The notes: generated by a model not told the origin, from the letters alone. Counted from the stretch's first letter, positions 34,521-42,499 are shown. The stretch: 48,577 bases of DNA from Planctomycetota bacterium (GCA_018242525.1 JAFEBS010000077.1:1-48577); one strand, 5' to 3'. Made by a program: numbers and translations.

Positions 34521-35567
34521 ATGAACGAACCCGCGACGATTTCTAAGCAGCATACCTTTGGGCGATCCGCCACTATGACTCACGGCAGCGCTCGGCAGCA
34601 ATTCGTCGAACAGAAATATTTCATTTACTCCCGAATCGGTCACAGTCAGCGTGAAATGGAGTTTTTGCCCGAGGGGAAGATCGGTCGCGGGGCGGGTGCC
34701 TGTGAGCAAACGTGGGAAGTCCGGGACGGAAACACAGGAGTTGTTTTGGCGCTAGTCGGCAATGCAGGAGTGATTTGTGAATTGGAACTGGATGAAGGTG
34801 GTGTTTGGAGAGGAGATTGGCTGAAATTCGAGAAGACGCCGGTTGCACTGTTCCCGCGGCAGCCCCCTTATCGCTCGGTCGATGAACCCGCTGCCGCCGA
34901 CTTTCAGATCGAGGGATTGAGCCTGGAGTATGTTGGCGGAATTCCACTGTACTGCCGCCCGAGCACTTGGGATCGCTCGATCGCAGGAGAAGTTATCAGC
35001 GATGATTGTTACCGGCTTTCATCCATTGTCGGCCGTCTGAACCCTTCAACGATCGTTGACGTTGGTGCCCACATCGGATCTTTTAGTTGCTGGGCTAAAT
35101 CGCTTTGGCCATCCGCAACGATTCTTGCGTTCGAACCCGTCCCGAGCAATTTTCAGCTGCTTTCTCGAAATACGGCCGCTCTCTCAAATGTCGTTTGCAA
35201 AATGTGTGCGCTGCACGAACGACGGGGAATCTCGCATATCCGAGAGGGTGCGAATACTGGTGGTGGGAGGGTTGGAGGCGAAGGTACCGCAATTCTAACC
35301 TTGGATACCCTCAGCGCACTTAAACTGCAGGATATGGACAAAATTGATGTCCTCAAGCTCGATTGCGAAGGTGGGGAAGGCTTCATTCTCGACAGCCTAC
35401 GAGAATCAGGGCGTTTGCAAAGTGTCAAATATATCGTCGGCGAATGGCACGACAGTCATCTGGCGCGCGTCGAAGGGCTCAAGGATCTGTTCGAGGTTGA
35501 GACCCACAGTCGAGGTGAGTACGGCTATTTCTGGGCAACGCGAAGTGGACTCGCATATCGCATTTGA
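34521..35567 (+). CDS. FkbM-family methyltransferase
   Basis: About 348 residues from ATG 34521. TTG 34476 and ATG 34575 are alternatives; none has a strong ribosome-binding site. The N-terminal 160 residues include beta-rich segments with no clear family. The methyltransferase domain begins near residue 170: STIVDVGAHIGSFSCWAKSL for motif I, ATILAFEPVPSNFQLLSRN, and IDVLKLDCEGGEGFILDSL, which is the FkbM-type acidic motif. It would methylate a sugar or other small hydroxyl group using SAM. It starts about 50 bases after the fusion gene's stop, so they are one operon that probably modifies the same glycan. Confidence 0.8.
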   Translation: MNEPATISKQHTFGRSATMTHGSARQQFVEQKYFIYSRIGHSQREMEFLPEGKIGRGAGACEQTWEVRDGNTGVVLALVGNAGVICELELDEGGVWRGDWLKFEKTPVALFPRQPPYRSVDEPAAADFQIEGLSLEYVGGIPLYCRPSTWDRSIAGEVISDDCYRLSSIVGRLNPSTIVDVGAHIGSFSCWAKSLWPSATILAFEPVPSNFQLLSRNTAALSNVVCKMCALHERRGISHIREGANTGGGRVGGEGTAILTLDTLSALKLQDMDKIDVLKLDCEGGEGFILDSLRESGRLQSVKYIVGEWHDSHLARVEGLKDLFEVETHSRGEYGYFWATRSGLAYRI

Positions 35568-35622
35568 ATCTCATTCCTCCCCCTAGCAGTATCCGTCGAT
35601 TTTACGACCTGCACGAAAAGAA

Positions 35623-35660
35623 GAAACTCCGCATGGTGGGCCACCAACATGCGGAGTTTC
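35623..35660. terminator. Long perfect hairpin after the methyltransferase gene
   Basis: GAAACTCCGCATG at 35623-35635 pairs perfectly with 35648-35660. The 12-base loop contains GTGGGCCAC, which can itself fold. There is no T-tract, so it may be a factor-dependent terminator, or an RNA 3' stabiliser, rather than a classical rho-independent one. Confidence 0.55.
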
Positions 35661-35745
35661 AGGGGGAGTCAACGAGACTCTCGTGCGAATGGTACCCCTC
35701 GGATAGAGAATCGGCAATTACCTGAGGCTTTCGCAATAGGCAACC

Positions 35746-36138
35746 TCAATGGAGTTCGCCCCGGATCAATATGATCTCAACATTCAGTCTGAGCTTCGCC
35801 CAAAGTTGATCTGCCGTTACAACTGGCAGGCCTCGATAGGACGCCAACCCCAAACAAGCACGATCACCAAGGGAAACATTGGCCTTCCCGACTTGTTCCT
35901 TGATCGAGATCGCCGCATTAACATGGTGTTCGTCGAAGGGAACAAATTCGACCTGCCATCCGCGCAGAAGTCGCACGACTTTTTCAACGCGCCGCTCTGG
36001 ATGGAGCGACTTCTCAAGTACCTCCAATAGGTTGACAGTTGAGATACATGCTCGGCGCAAGTGCTCGACTACGACCTCGGCACCCGGCTCGGATTTAAGG
36101 AAGGCGAGAACGGCGCTGGCGTCAAGAACGACGCTCAC
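35746..36138 (-). CDS. vapC: PIN-domain toxin, VapC-like
   Basis: About 130 residues from GTG 36138, preceded by AGAGG; another GTG at 36162 would add eight residues. PIN-domain acidic residues are seen: Asp in VVLDASAVLAFL, Glu in STVNLLEVLEK, Asp in NVSLGDRACLGLA and Asp in PVVTADQLW. Such proteins are Mg-dependent RNases that cut tRNA or rRNA and stop growth. The gene overlaps the end of the antitoxin gene by 17 bases, the usual toxin-antitoxin arrangement. The pair would stabilise the element in its host. Confidence 0.85.
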   Translation of the reverse strand: MSVVLDASAVLAFLKSEPGAEVVVEHLRRACISTVNLLEVLEKSLHPERRVEKVVRLLRGWQVEFVPFDEHHVNAAISIKEQVGKANVSLGDRACLGLASYRGLPVVTADQLWAKLRLNVEIILIRGELH

Positions 36139-36397
36139 GCTCGGCCTCTTTCTTCCTTTCACGAATGAGTTGTTCCGACATCAGTGGTTCACCCGGTTTC
36201 CAGACACCGAACAGGCCTTGTACTTCCTTGGTGAATTGGTCGAGTGTCAAAACTCGAAGGCTATCCCCATCGCTTTCGACGACAACATCGGTGCCACGGT
36301 CGCAGCCAATGGCATGCCTTGCCTCGGCTGGTATCAAGAGACGACCTGACGCATCAATGTGAGCAGGCCATGATTGGTTTGTTTCGTTCATTGTCAT
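36122..36397 (-). CDS. vapB: AbrB/SpoVT-type antitoxin, VapB-like
   Basis: About 91 residues from ATG 36397, which has GGAG seven bases upstream. The N-terminal part is a swapped-hairpin AbrB domain: WPAHIDASGRLLIPAEARHA then GTDVVVESDGDSLRVLTLDQ. The tail is charged (LIRERKKEAERERRS) and would wrap the toxin. It binds and represses its own promoter and neutralises the PIN-domain toxin encoded just downstream. Confidence 0.85.
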   Translation of the reverse strand: MTMNETNQSWPAHIDASGRLLIPAEARHAIGCDRGTDVVVESDGDSLRVLTLDQFTKEVQGLFGVWKPGEPLMSEQLIRERKKEAERERRS

Positions 36398-36530
36398 TGT
36401 GACTCCGTTTCTGGGCGTTCTGGCACCCATCTTCAAACGTGCCACGGATTGACGAAGCAGTCAACGACTTTGTGAGATGACATAGGTCGACGGATCTGCC
36501 CAATCGATGTGCTCATGAGAAAACTGACGC

Positions 36531-36685
36531 ACGAAAAACAAGTGTTTTTCGTCAACGCTTCGAGCCACACGATGTATCGAACACGTTTCTTCGATTGCGA
36601 TGATGCGATCGCTCACGAAAACCCTTGACGGAAACCTTAAGACGTGATTTATCACGAAAATCAACGTGAAGATGGTTTTTCGTGA
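36531..36685. promoter_or_regulatory. res: Probable res site of the serine resolvase
   Basis: Three related sites with ACGAAAA words precede the resolvase gene. ACGAAAAAC at 36531-36539 is mirrored by GTTTTTCGT at 36544-36552. TCACGAAAA begins at 36613 in the middle site. TCACGAAAA at 36652-36660 is mirrored by TTTTCGTGA at 36677-36685, a 34-base span ending at the start codon. Three spaced dyads upstream of a resolvase gene match a three-subsite res. They also place the promoter under autoregulation. Confidence 0.7.
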
Positions 36686-37270
36686 ATGCTGGTTGGCTAT
36701 ATCAGGGTTTCAACGTCGGACGATCGGCAAAGTACCGACCTGCAACGTGACGCGTTGCGCGAGGCCGGTGTCGATGAACGCAACATCTATGAAGATCGCG
36801 CATCGGGCAGCATCGACCACCGGACCGGGCTTGCTGAATGCCTTTCGTTCGTTCGTCCCGGCGACATTCTCATCGTATGGAAACTCGACCGCCTCGGCCG
36901 GTCACTCCAGCATCTACTCACGATTGTCGACAGGTTGCGCGAGAAGAAGGTAGGCTTGCGATCACTCACGGAAACAATCGATACGACATCGTCGATGGGC
37001 GAGTTCGTGTTCCATATTTTTGGGGCGATTGCCCAGTATGAAAGATCGTTGATTCAAGAGAGGGTGAAGGCTGGACTCGCCGCCGCGAAACGTCGCGGAA
37101 GAGTAGGTGGACGTCCGCGACGAATGGACCACGAAAAGCTCGATGCGGCGATGAGCCTCTTGAAGTCGACCAAGACCTCGGTATCAGCGGTCGCGCGAAC
37201 AATGGAAGTGCCGCGTTCAACATTGGTGGACTCGTTGAATCGGCACGCATCACAGGCAGAAAAGGAGTGA
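36686..37270 (+). CDS. Serine recombinase (resolvase/invertase family)
   Basis: 194 residues. The catalytic domain has Ser9 in YIRVSTSDDRQSTDLQRDAL and the conserved Arg residues in VWKLDRLGRSLQHLL. The E-helix segment FVFHIFGAIAQYERSLIQER is typical. A C-terminal helix-turn-helix (VSAVARTMEVPRSTLVDSLN) follows a RRGRVGGRPRR hinge. This is the small-resolvase size. Beside a res-like site on a replicating element, it most likely resolves dimers of the excised circle. It could also be a remnant of a transposon, but no transposase or Tn3-type ends were seen next to it. Confidence 0.9.
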   Translation: MLVGYIRVSTSDDRQSTDLQRDALREAGVDERNIYEDRASGSIDHRTGLAECLSFVRPGDILIVWKLDRLGRSLQHLLTIVDRLREKKVGLRSLTETIDTTSSMGEFVFHIFGAIAQYERSLIQERVKAGLAAAKRRGRVGGRPRRMDHEKLDAAMSLLKSTKTSVSAVARTMEVPRSTLVDSLNRHASQAEKE

Positions 37271-37271
37271 T

Positions 37272-37601
37272 ATGCAAAACCTTATGACGATGACTTTCGA
37301 GGCGCATCATGGAGAACGCAACCATCATCGCCGCTACCAGATCATCATCGGTCGCGATATATTCCAGGACATCACAGTTTCAATTTACTACGGCCGGACT
37401 GCTCGAGGCGGGCAAGAGATTCGGTATGGCGGAATGCCGTCCGTGGCATTGCAAAGCATTATCCATGATCGACTGCATCGGCGGTTGTCGGCCAACCGCC
37501 GAATCGGCTGTCGATACCAACTGACGGCGTTGGAATCTGCGTCGGGCTTTGATGGCTCTGGTTGGCTACCGTCGTCCATTCTGGCCGGTTTCGTCGACTG
37601 A
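37272..37601 (+). CDS. WGR-domain protein
   Basis: 109 residues from ATG 37272, one base after the resolvase stop, so coupled. The sequence RYQIIIGRDIFQDITVSIYY followed by GRTARGGQEIRY fits a WGR domain: beta strand, D-L/I-F turn, then a (W/Y)GR motif. WGR domains bind nucleic acids in PARPs and in bacterial regulators. Here the Trp is a Tyr. The remaining residues are helical and basic (IIHDRLHRRLSANRRIGCRY). It is probably a DNA-binding partner, of unknown role. Confidence 0.7.
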   Translation: MQNLMTMTFEAHHGERNHHRRYQIIIGRDIFQDITVSIYYGRTARGGQEIRYGGMPSVALQSIIHDRLHRRLSANRRIGCRYQLTALESASGFDGSGWLPSSILAGFVD

Positions 37602-37617
37602 GATGTTCCTTTCAATA

Positions 37618-39411
37618 TCATGACTTCCCGGCAACATCATCGGCATTGGCGTCCGGTATCGTGTGCGCGAATCTACGTTCCCTTTCGATGGCCGACGCTT
37701 TCTCGCCTGCTTGCATGGCGAATAGCATTGAGAAGGCCGCTTCCGTTCCCCATAGAAATGCGGGCGCGATGTACTGCATCGTACTCGACTGCGAGAACGC
37801 ATGCACAAGGCTTGCGAGGACGAATGGCAGAAATCCGAAAATAGTGACGCCCCATGAAAATTTGAGTGTGCTTGCATAGAAAACACTGGAGATTCCGAAC
37901 ATCAGCAAGACGTACTTCATCGCGACCATCATTGACGTTGGATCTTGTAGGGACTGGAAACCACCCGGCACGAACCATGTGACGGTTAGAAGAATCCCTA
38001 AGAGCAACCCGACCAACGGAAAGTAGTAACGGACGGAAGCGGATTGCAAACGAGCGACGGTTAGGAATGTAGCGGCAACTGTAAGGTGCGATATCGTGAG
38101 ACCGTGGCCCACTGCGTCGCACGCCTCGTTAATCGGCATCCCGAGGCGGGTCAGGACTAAATGAGCGATGAAGCCGATTGCACAGCAAGCGGTATTTACG
38201 AGGCACGCGTCTCGCACAAGTTCCAGGTGACTTACCTCATCGTTGCCTTTCCAGCATCGCTTCCAAAGTAAGCGTTTCCTCTGCATTGGTGAATAGTCAC
38301 CCTTACGTGCATGCTGCAAGGGATAATCGGTAAGCCAGGCTCCAAGGTCTTCTTCCAATTGCCTCGCAGATGAGTACCGGTCTGCCGGGGAATAAGACAG
38401 GCATTTCCTGCAGATCAGAGTCAAATCCGCATCGCCCAAATCGATCAAATTGAGTCGATCTTGCCATTCGCGCTTTGAAAGTCCAGATGAAGGCTCTGGA
38501 TGTTGACCTGTGCACATGAAATAGAGAATCCCGCCAAGTGCGAAGATATCCCGATAAATCATCGCGAATTGCTCGCTAGCCACGGTGGCTGGCTCAGCGT
38601 AACCGTTCGCCGTGCCCAAAGCGGATTCGTTCGTATCGATACTGAAGCCGAAATCAATCAGTTTTATCGTGTCCTTAGTCGGTTCCGAACCGTTTATCAG
38701 AATCTGATCGGGCTTGAGATCTCCATGAGCGATGCCGCTATCGTGGCAAAACTGAATGGCGTCAGCAATCGCTGAAACTGCGAAGGCCGCTATCCTCGGG
38801 CAACGCCGAGGAGCATTTTCGTGAACCCACTCATGCAGCGTTATTCCAGGCACTTCTTCCATGGCGACATAAGGAAACTCGCCATCGTTGGTATTCAGAT
38901 AACCAGCATCGAAAACATTGACGATGTTCGGATGACGAAGATTGAAAAGTGTTTGCAACTCGCGCAAAGCGAGCGCTGGACGAATATCGACCGTTTGCCC
39001 TTGCAGGGTGATCTTCTTCACGATCAATGTTCGGTCCGCATATCGTGATTTGCAGACCCATATCTCGGAAGTCCCACCCCTCGCCTTCATCGGTGGTATC
39101 GGCAAGAAGCCAGACAACACGTTGTCGCGCTGGATGGGTAGCCACAAACTGTCTCGGGAGACGCTCCGCAATTCAGTCTCTCGGCGTTCCTTTTCCTCTT
39201 CGTGCTCATAACCCTTGAGCAGCGCCTTCGCTTGCCGTCTTTCTTCCGGGATTGCGTATTGCTCTTCGATCAGCAGCTCGCGTTGTCTGCGTACTTCGCT
39301 TATTCGTTCAATAGACATGTCCAATGTCACCGGATGTACTTCAACAAGCTTGCTTACTTCGCTACGGATCGCTGATTCCAGCTTCGATTGATTCTCGCGA
39401 TCGGATGTCAT
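37618..39411 (-). CDS. Membrane Ser/Thr protein kinase
   Basis: 597 residues. A charged N-terminal coiled region (about 1-85) precedes a PknB-type kinase domain at about 95-365: catalytic Lys in LIVKKITL, HGDLKPDQILI for the catalytic loop, and LIDFGFS for the DFG motif. The usual HRD Arg is Gly here, so it is a non-RD kinase, which is often not controlled by activation-loop phosphorylation. After about residue 395 come six hydrophobic segments (for example FPLVGLLLGILLTVTWFV and WGVTIFGFLPFVLASLVHAF) that would anchor it in the membrane. It follows a sigma-like gene by 24 bases in one leftward operon, a common planctomycete pairing of kinase and sigma factor. It would phosphorylate a regulator in response to a membrane signal. 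Confidence 0.85.
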   Translation of the reverse strand: MTSDRENQSKLESAIRSEVSKLVEVHPVTLDMSIERISEVRRQRELLIEEQYAIPEERRQAKALLKGYEHEEEKERRETELRSVSRDSLWLPIQRDNVLSGFLPIPPMKARGGTSEIWVCKSRYADRTLIVKKITLQGQTVDIRPALALRELQTLFNLRHPNIVNVFDAGYLNTNDGEFPYVAMEEVPGITLHEWVHENAPRRCPRIAAFAVSAIADAIQFCHDSGIAHGDLKPDQILINGSEPTKDTIKLIDFGFSIDTNESALGTANGYAEPATVASEQFAMIYRDIFALGGILYFMCTGQHPEPSSGLSKREWQDRLNLIDLGDADLTLICRKCLSYSPADRYSSARQLEEDLGAWLTDYPLQHARKGDYSPMQRKRLLWKRCWKGNDEVSHLELVRDACLVNTACCAIGFIAHLVLTRLGMPINEACDAVGHGLTISHLTVAATFLTVARLQSASVRYYFPLVGLLLGILLTVTWFVPGGFQSLQDPTSMMVAMKYVLLMFGISSVFYASTLKFSWGVTIFGFLPFVLASLVHAFSQSSTMQYIAPAFLWGTEAAFSMLFAMQAGEKASAIERERRFAHTIPDANADDVAGKS

Positions 39412-39435
39412 CGTCGGCTCCCGGAAAGTCTCTGC

Positions 39436-40068
39436 TTACTGCGGATCTTCTGAATAGATGGTTGCGATTGCTTGAATGCGTAAGCTCTTGATCCGCCCGG
39501 CAGGTTGGCCAAGCAGACGCCCAATCTCTTCGTCCGTGCAACCGACGAAATCTGAAAGCTCAAACACCAACCCGGCCTCGGGATGACGCACACTGAAAGT
39601 CTCGCGGAGCTTCAATCTCGAAAGGGTCGCAGTTGGGAATTGCTCAGCCAAATAGATTGTTGTCGGCGAATTCATCTCAAAGGTGGGGCGCGCGGCTTGA
39701 GCGTCTGGTTTTGAGTGATGTTGTGATGATTCGGCTCGCGACCGAATCATAAGTCGAATGGCGTCCGCACAGAGGGAGAGAAATTTCAATAGCGCCTCGC
39801 GTTCTAGGGGCTCTGGTCCACACAAGTGCGAGTGAAGATCGTCATACAGTTGGGAATTCGAACGAGTACCGCCAGCTGCGACAATGCGTGAGAGAGCAGC
39901 CAAAACCAAGTCTGCGGCACGATCATCAGGTGGCGCGCCACCCAAATATGTGCGGAACGTGAATCTCCCTGCGACGTCCATAAACTCCTGCTGGGTTATC
40001 GCCATCAAAGGGTGTTCAGAGACCGCTGGTAGTTCGAGCGAAGATGATGAGTGAGCGTCAGTCGACAT
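39436..40068 (-). CDS. ECF sigma-like protein, region 2 not clear
   Basis: About 210 residues from ATG 40068, preceded by AGGA at suitable spacing. The C-terminal 70 residues resemble sigma region 4: RHPEAGLVFELSDFVGCTDE, EIGRLLGQPAGRIKSLRIQA. The middle (AADLVLAALSRIVAAGGTRS, LYDDLHSHLCGPEPLEREAL) does not show a recognisable sigma region 2 promoter-melting motif. It may be a divergent ECF sigma factor or an anti-sigma-like decoy. Location between a helix-turn-helix gene and a membrane kinase supports a regulatory unit. Planctomycetes have many ECF groups linked to such kinases. Confidence 0.55.
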   Translation of the reverse strand: MSTDAHSSSSLELPAVSEHPLMAITQQEFMDVAGRFTFRTYLGGAPPDDRAADLVLAALSRIVAAGGTRSNSQLYDDLHSHLCGPEPLEREALLKFLSLCADAIRLMIRSRAESSQHHSKPDAQAARPTFEMNSPTTIYLAEQFPTATLSRLKLRETFSVRHPEAGLVFELSDFVGCTDEEIGRLLGQPAGRIKSLRIQAIATIYSEDPQ

Positions 40069-40157
40069 GGTGTTTGTCCTGAAAATTTGGGAAGTCAGAT
40101 GTACGTCTGTGGACAGTTTGCAACTGCGGATAGTGCAATTGGACGGAACCACAATCA

Positions 40158-40961
40158 TCAAGCGGCTTCATGGTCTCCAGCTGCGCCGGCCAGCCATGGT
40201 GTGAGGACATCGATGGTGTCCCACATCCTTTCAATGAGGTTCTCGGTTCCTTCGACGGAATGGACGCTACGCCACATCCGGTCGATATCCTGACACAGAT
40301 GCCAGCGCGAAGTCGGTGTGAGGGCACCGCGCGGAAAATACACCGAGATTCGACTTTGAACGCCCGGCACTTGCTGCGTTACGCGCAAGTAGCTCAATTG
40401 AAATGCCCGCAGGAAGGATGCAAGCCCCGGATAGGCACCGGCCTGAAACAGATCCTTTTCAAAGCGCTCTGTAATGGTATCCCAAGTCTCTGTCAGCTGG
40501 GCGGAAAGAAGTGCCGCCAGCAAACAAAGCTCATTTTCCTGGAGCTTTATGGCGGGCAAGGCTGTTCGATTGGCGCGGCCTCCTGCGTTTTGCCACAGCC
40601 AGATAGTTGTTCTAAGAGCTGCCAGTAAACCGATAGTAGACAATTGACCATGGCTTGGGACGGGTAACACTTCGCCACGACGCGCAGCCCAGAGGACAAT
40701 GACGCCAAGGCTCGCGCTGAAGTGGTTTCGCAATCGACTTGCTTGCCCGATGCTAATTCCTAGCAGCAGAGACAAGTCCGCGAGAGGTAGATCGTCGAGT
40801 TTCCAATGTTCAACGAGATGCCTGACCCAGTCTCGCGCCGCGCTCTCGCGAAAGGCATCGCAAATCTTTGGCTCATGCAGCCAATCAAGAGGTAATTCGA
40901 GTTTCGTCTGGCCACGAGCCCGACAGAACACAGGAAGAGTTGATGGAAGGTTCATTGTCAT
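40158..40961 (-). CDS. Helix-turn-helix-containing protein of unknown function
   Basis: About 267 residues from ATG 40961, which has GGGAG nine bases upstream. A segment near residue 70 (LPLADLSLLLGISIGQASRL) fits a helix-turn-helix. The rest is helical, with the stretch TALPAIKLQENELCLLAALL, and ends in VLTPWLAGAAGDHEAA. No family is recognised. It heads the leftward operon with the sigma-like gene (gap 89 bases) and the kinase. It might sense or regulate the pair. Confidence 0.6.
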   Translation of the reverse strand: MTMNLPSTLPVFCRARGQTKLELPLDWLHEPKICDAFRESAARDWVRHLVEHWKLDDLPLADLSLLLGISIGQASRLRNHFSASLGVIVLWAARRGEVLPVPSHGQLSTIGLLAALRTTIWLWQNAGGRANRTALPAIKLQENELCLLAALLSAQLTETWDTITERFEKDLFQAGAYPGLASFLRAFQLSYLRVTQQVPGVQSRISVYFPRGALTPTSRWHLCQDIDRMWRSVHSVEGTENLIERMWDTIDVLTPWLAGAAGDHEAA

Positions 40962-41188
40962 GCTGTATTTACTCCCGAAGTAGGTAGATTCAACGGAGGC
41001 ATTTAACCGGGGTTCGCGTTTACGAAGTTGCGTGGGATGCAAAAGACGGCCGTTGTCACGGGAAATAATTTGTTTGTTCGTTCGTCGCGTTGGAAGAAGA
41101 TTTTATCGATCGTAATTGAGGAACATTGCATTGAATGCAAATTGCCATAACATGCGGCCTTAAAATAAGTTACGAACGTGCTAGGCTG

Positions 41189-41473
41189 CTATCGAGAGTG
41201 TCCAGACTTGAAGTTTCTGACTTCGTCAGCCAATTGGGGGCAAAGCTCAATCGTTTTTGTTTTCATGACGTGGAGTACCTGCCGAAACACGGCAATTGAG
41301 ACAGGGTCGGCGTCCGGCCCCTTAGGCAATCCCGATGCAATAAAGGGTTGCCTGGAAGCCCGGGTAATGATTTTGTTTTGCTCAGGCGTGATTCTCTTGC
41401 TCATGACTTGGTCAAGCAACCAACCTTGAAATTCGTCGATTTCTTTGTTGAGTGGATGTTCGTGAAACTTCAT
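41189..41473 (-). CDS. Small hypothetical protein
   Basis: 94 residues from ATG 41473. The sequence is mostly helical and charged (NKEIDEFQGWLLDQVMSKRI, VFRQVLHVMKTKTIELCPQL). No family is recognised. It is leftward and faces the divergent promoter region with the operator-like dyad at 41533. No close partner gene is visible. The ribosome-binding site is not obvious, so it is tentative. Confidence 0.45.
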   Translation of the reverse strand: MKFHEHPLNKEIDEFQGWLLDQVMSKRITPEQNKIITRASRQPFIASGLPKGPDADPVSIAVFRQVLHVMKTKTIELCPQLADEVRNFKSGHSR

Positions 41474-41847
41474 ACGCGGCGCAAGATACAGTAAACTATA
41501 TATATAGCAACTATTAGTGACAAGTGTCGTGGATCGTGTTGAGTTAACACGATTTTATGGCGGCGGTATTGGAGGCACCCATACTTGGCAGAACCGGACT
41601 TTTGGCCCTAGGGCTGTGGACAGGCAACAGCGGTTCAGGCGAATCTTCGCCTGCGACAAGGTTCCGGCAGTGTGATCGCTGTGATCTGTTACTCAAATTT
41701 CCTCGGGCGCAATTCAACGCTACAGGCCGCGTAAAATGAACCCGTCGAGCAGGCCATCTCCACAGATGCGATGGCTTGCCACTCAGGCACGTGATGCTGA
41801 AACGCCCGTGACCGAGAGCTCACTCCCAAGCCATTCTGGAGACCGTT
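41474..41847. promoter_or_regulatory. Divergent control region with an operator-like dyad
   Basis: ATCGTGTT at 41533-41540 and AACACGAT at 41546-41553 form a perfect eight-base inverted repeat with a five-base centre. A TATATATA run lies near 41498. A second hairpin, CAGGCGAA/TTCGCCTG, is at 41636-41653. These lie between the leftward 41473 gene and the rightward transfer operon, so one of the helix-turn-helix proteins of the element may act here. No gene is supported within the 374 bases. Confidence 0.5.
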
Positions 41848-42147
41848 ATGGGAAAAAATCAGCGAAATCAGTGCGCGCACTGCGGTGGAACGATGACCAC
41901 GGAATCAGCCGCAAGTCTGATGGAGTCAGCGAGTCATTCAATGTGCAACGGTATCGAGCCGAGCAATCCGTTCTTCGTGAAGCTGATGTTGCATGCTATC
42001 GGCGTGCAAATCTTCGGAGGCTTTCGATTCTCGTGCAGTGAGTGCCAAGAATTGTTTTCGTCTTGCCCCCGGAGTTATGGATGCCGGGCGAGCAAGGCTG
42101 TAAGTGAAGAGATCGGGGTACGCCGGTGTGCAACCTCGATGGAATGA
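41848..42147 (+). CDS. Small zinc-ribbon-like protein
   Basis: 99 residues from ATG 41848, with GGAG six bases upstream. CAHCGG near residue 9 and CSECQE near residue 63 form two CxxC pairs, as in a zinc ribbon. A hydrophobic middle (FFVKLMLHAIGVQIFGGF) lies between them. The C-terminal tail adds further Cys residues. No named family. It is the first gene of the rightward transfer operon. Confidence 0.55.
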   Translation: MGKNQRNQCAHCGGTMTTESAASLMESASHSMCNGIEPSNPFFVKLMLHAIGVQIFGGFRFSCSECQELFSSCPRSYGCRASKAVSEEIGVRRCATSME

Positions 42148-42207
42148 GCGTGACGGCGATGTTGTCGTCAGTTGTGGTTCGATGGCTAAGTGAGAAAGGT
42201 GAAGATT

Positions 42208-42279
42208 ATGGACGGACTATTCATGGCATGTGTGATGATCATCGGCGACTGCATCGACGCAATGAGCAAGAAGAAGTAG
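42208..42279 (+). CDS. Tiny hydrophobic ORF (23 residues)
   Basis: ATG 42208 follows AAAGGTGAAG. The peptide is MDGLFMACVMIIGDCIDAMS then KKK. A short hydrophobic stretch with a basic end could insert in the membrane. It is too short for a family call. It sits in a row with another tiny ORF and a terminator. Confidence 0.4.
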   Translation: MDGLFMACVMIIGDCIDAMSKKK

Positions 42280-42387
42280 TCGCTTGTCCGCGACGTTAGT
42301 CGATTCGTCGCGTGGTTCCGGGAATCTCGCTCAACCATGTCGGTGGAGCGAGTCATGGGGTCAGTTTCGAAGAAAAAGGAGATGAGC

Positions 42388-42453
42388 ATGGAGATCGTTG
42401 CGACCGTTATTCATTTGATCGCTCTTTTGTCGCGAGACAATGGCAAATCGTAG
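42388..42453 (+). CDS. Tiny hydrophobic ORF (21 residues)
   Basis: ATG 42388 has AAAGGAG six bases upstream, near-ideal spacing. The peptide begins MEIVATVIHLIALLSRDNGK and ends in Ser. It is hydrophobic in its first 14 residues with a polar, basic tail, like small membrane peptides. The strong terminator hairpin at 42467 follows its stop. Confidence 0.45.
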   Translation: MEIVATVIHLIALLSRDNGKS

Positions 42454-42466
42454 GTTCGTCTTTCGA

Positions 42467-42499
42467 GCCCCGGCTGCGTGTCGCGGCCGGGGCCTTTCC
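42467..42499 (+). terminator. Rho-independent-type terminator after the tiny ORFs
   Basis: GCCCCGGC at 42467-42474 pairs with GCCGGGGC at 42486-42493, and the stem continues inward for four more pairs including one G-U. The loop is three bases (TGT). CTTTCCTT follows, a weak T-rich tail. Confidence 0.75.

Noticed and set aside
36461..36664. Leftward frame of 67 codons in the resolvase upstream region
   Set aside because: It lies over the res-like dyads and lacks a start context.
36686..37270. Resolvase as part of a Tn3-type transposon
   Set aside because: No transposase gene or 38-bp-type inverted ends were found nearby; a dimer-resolution role fits better.
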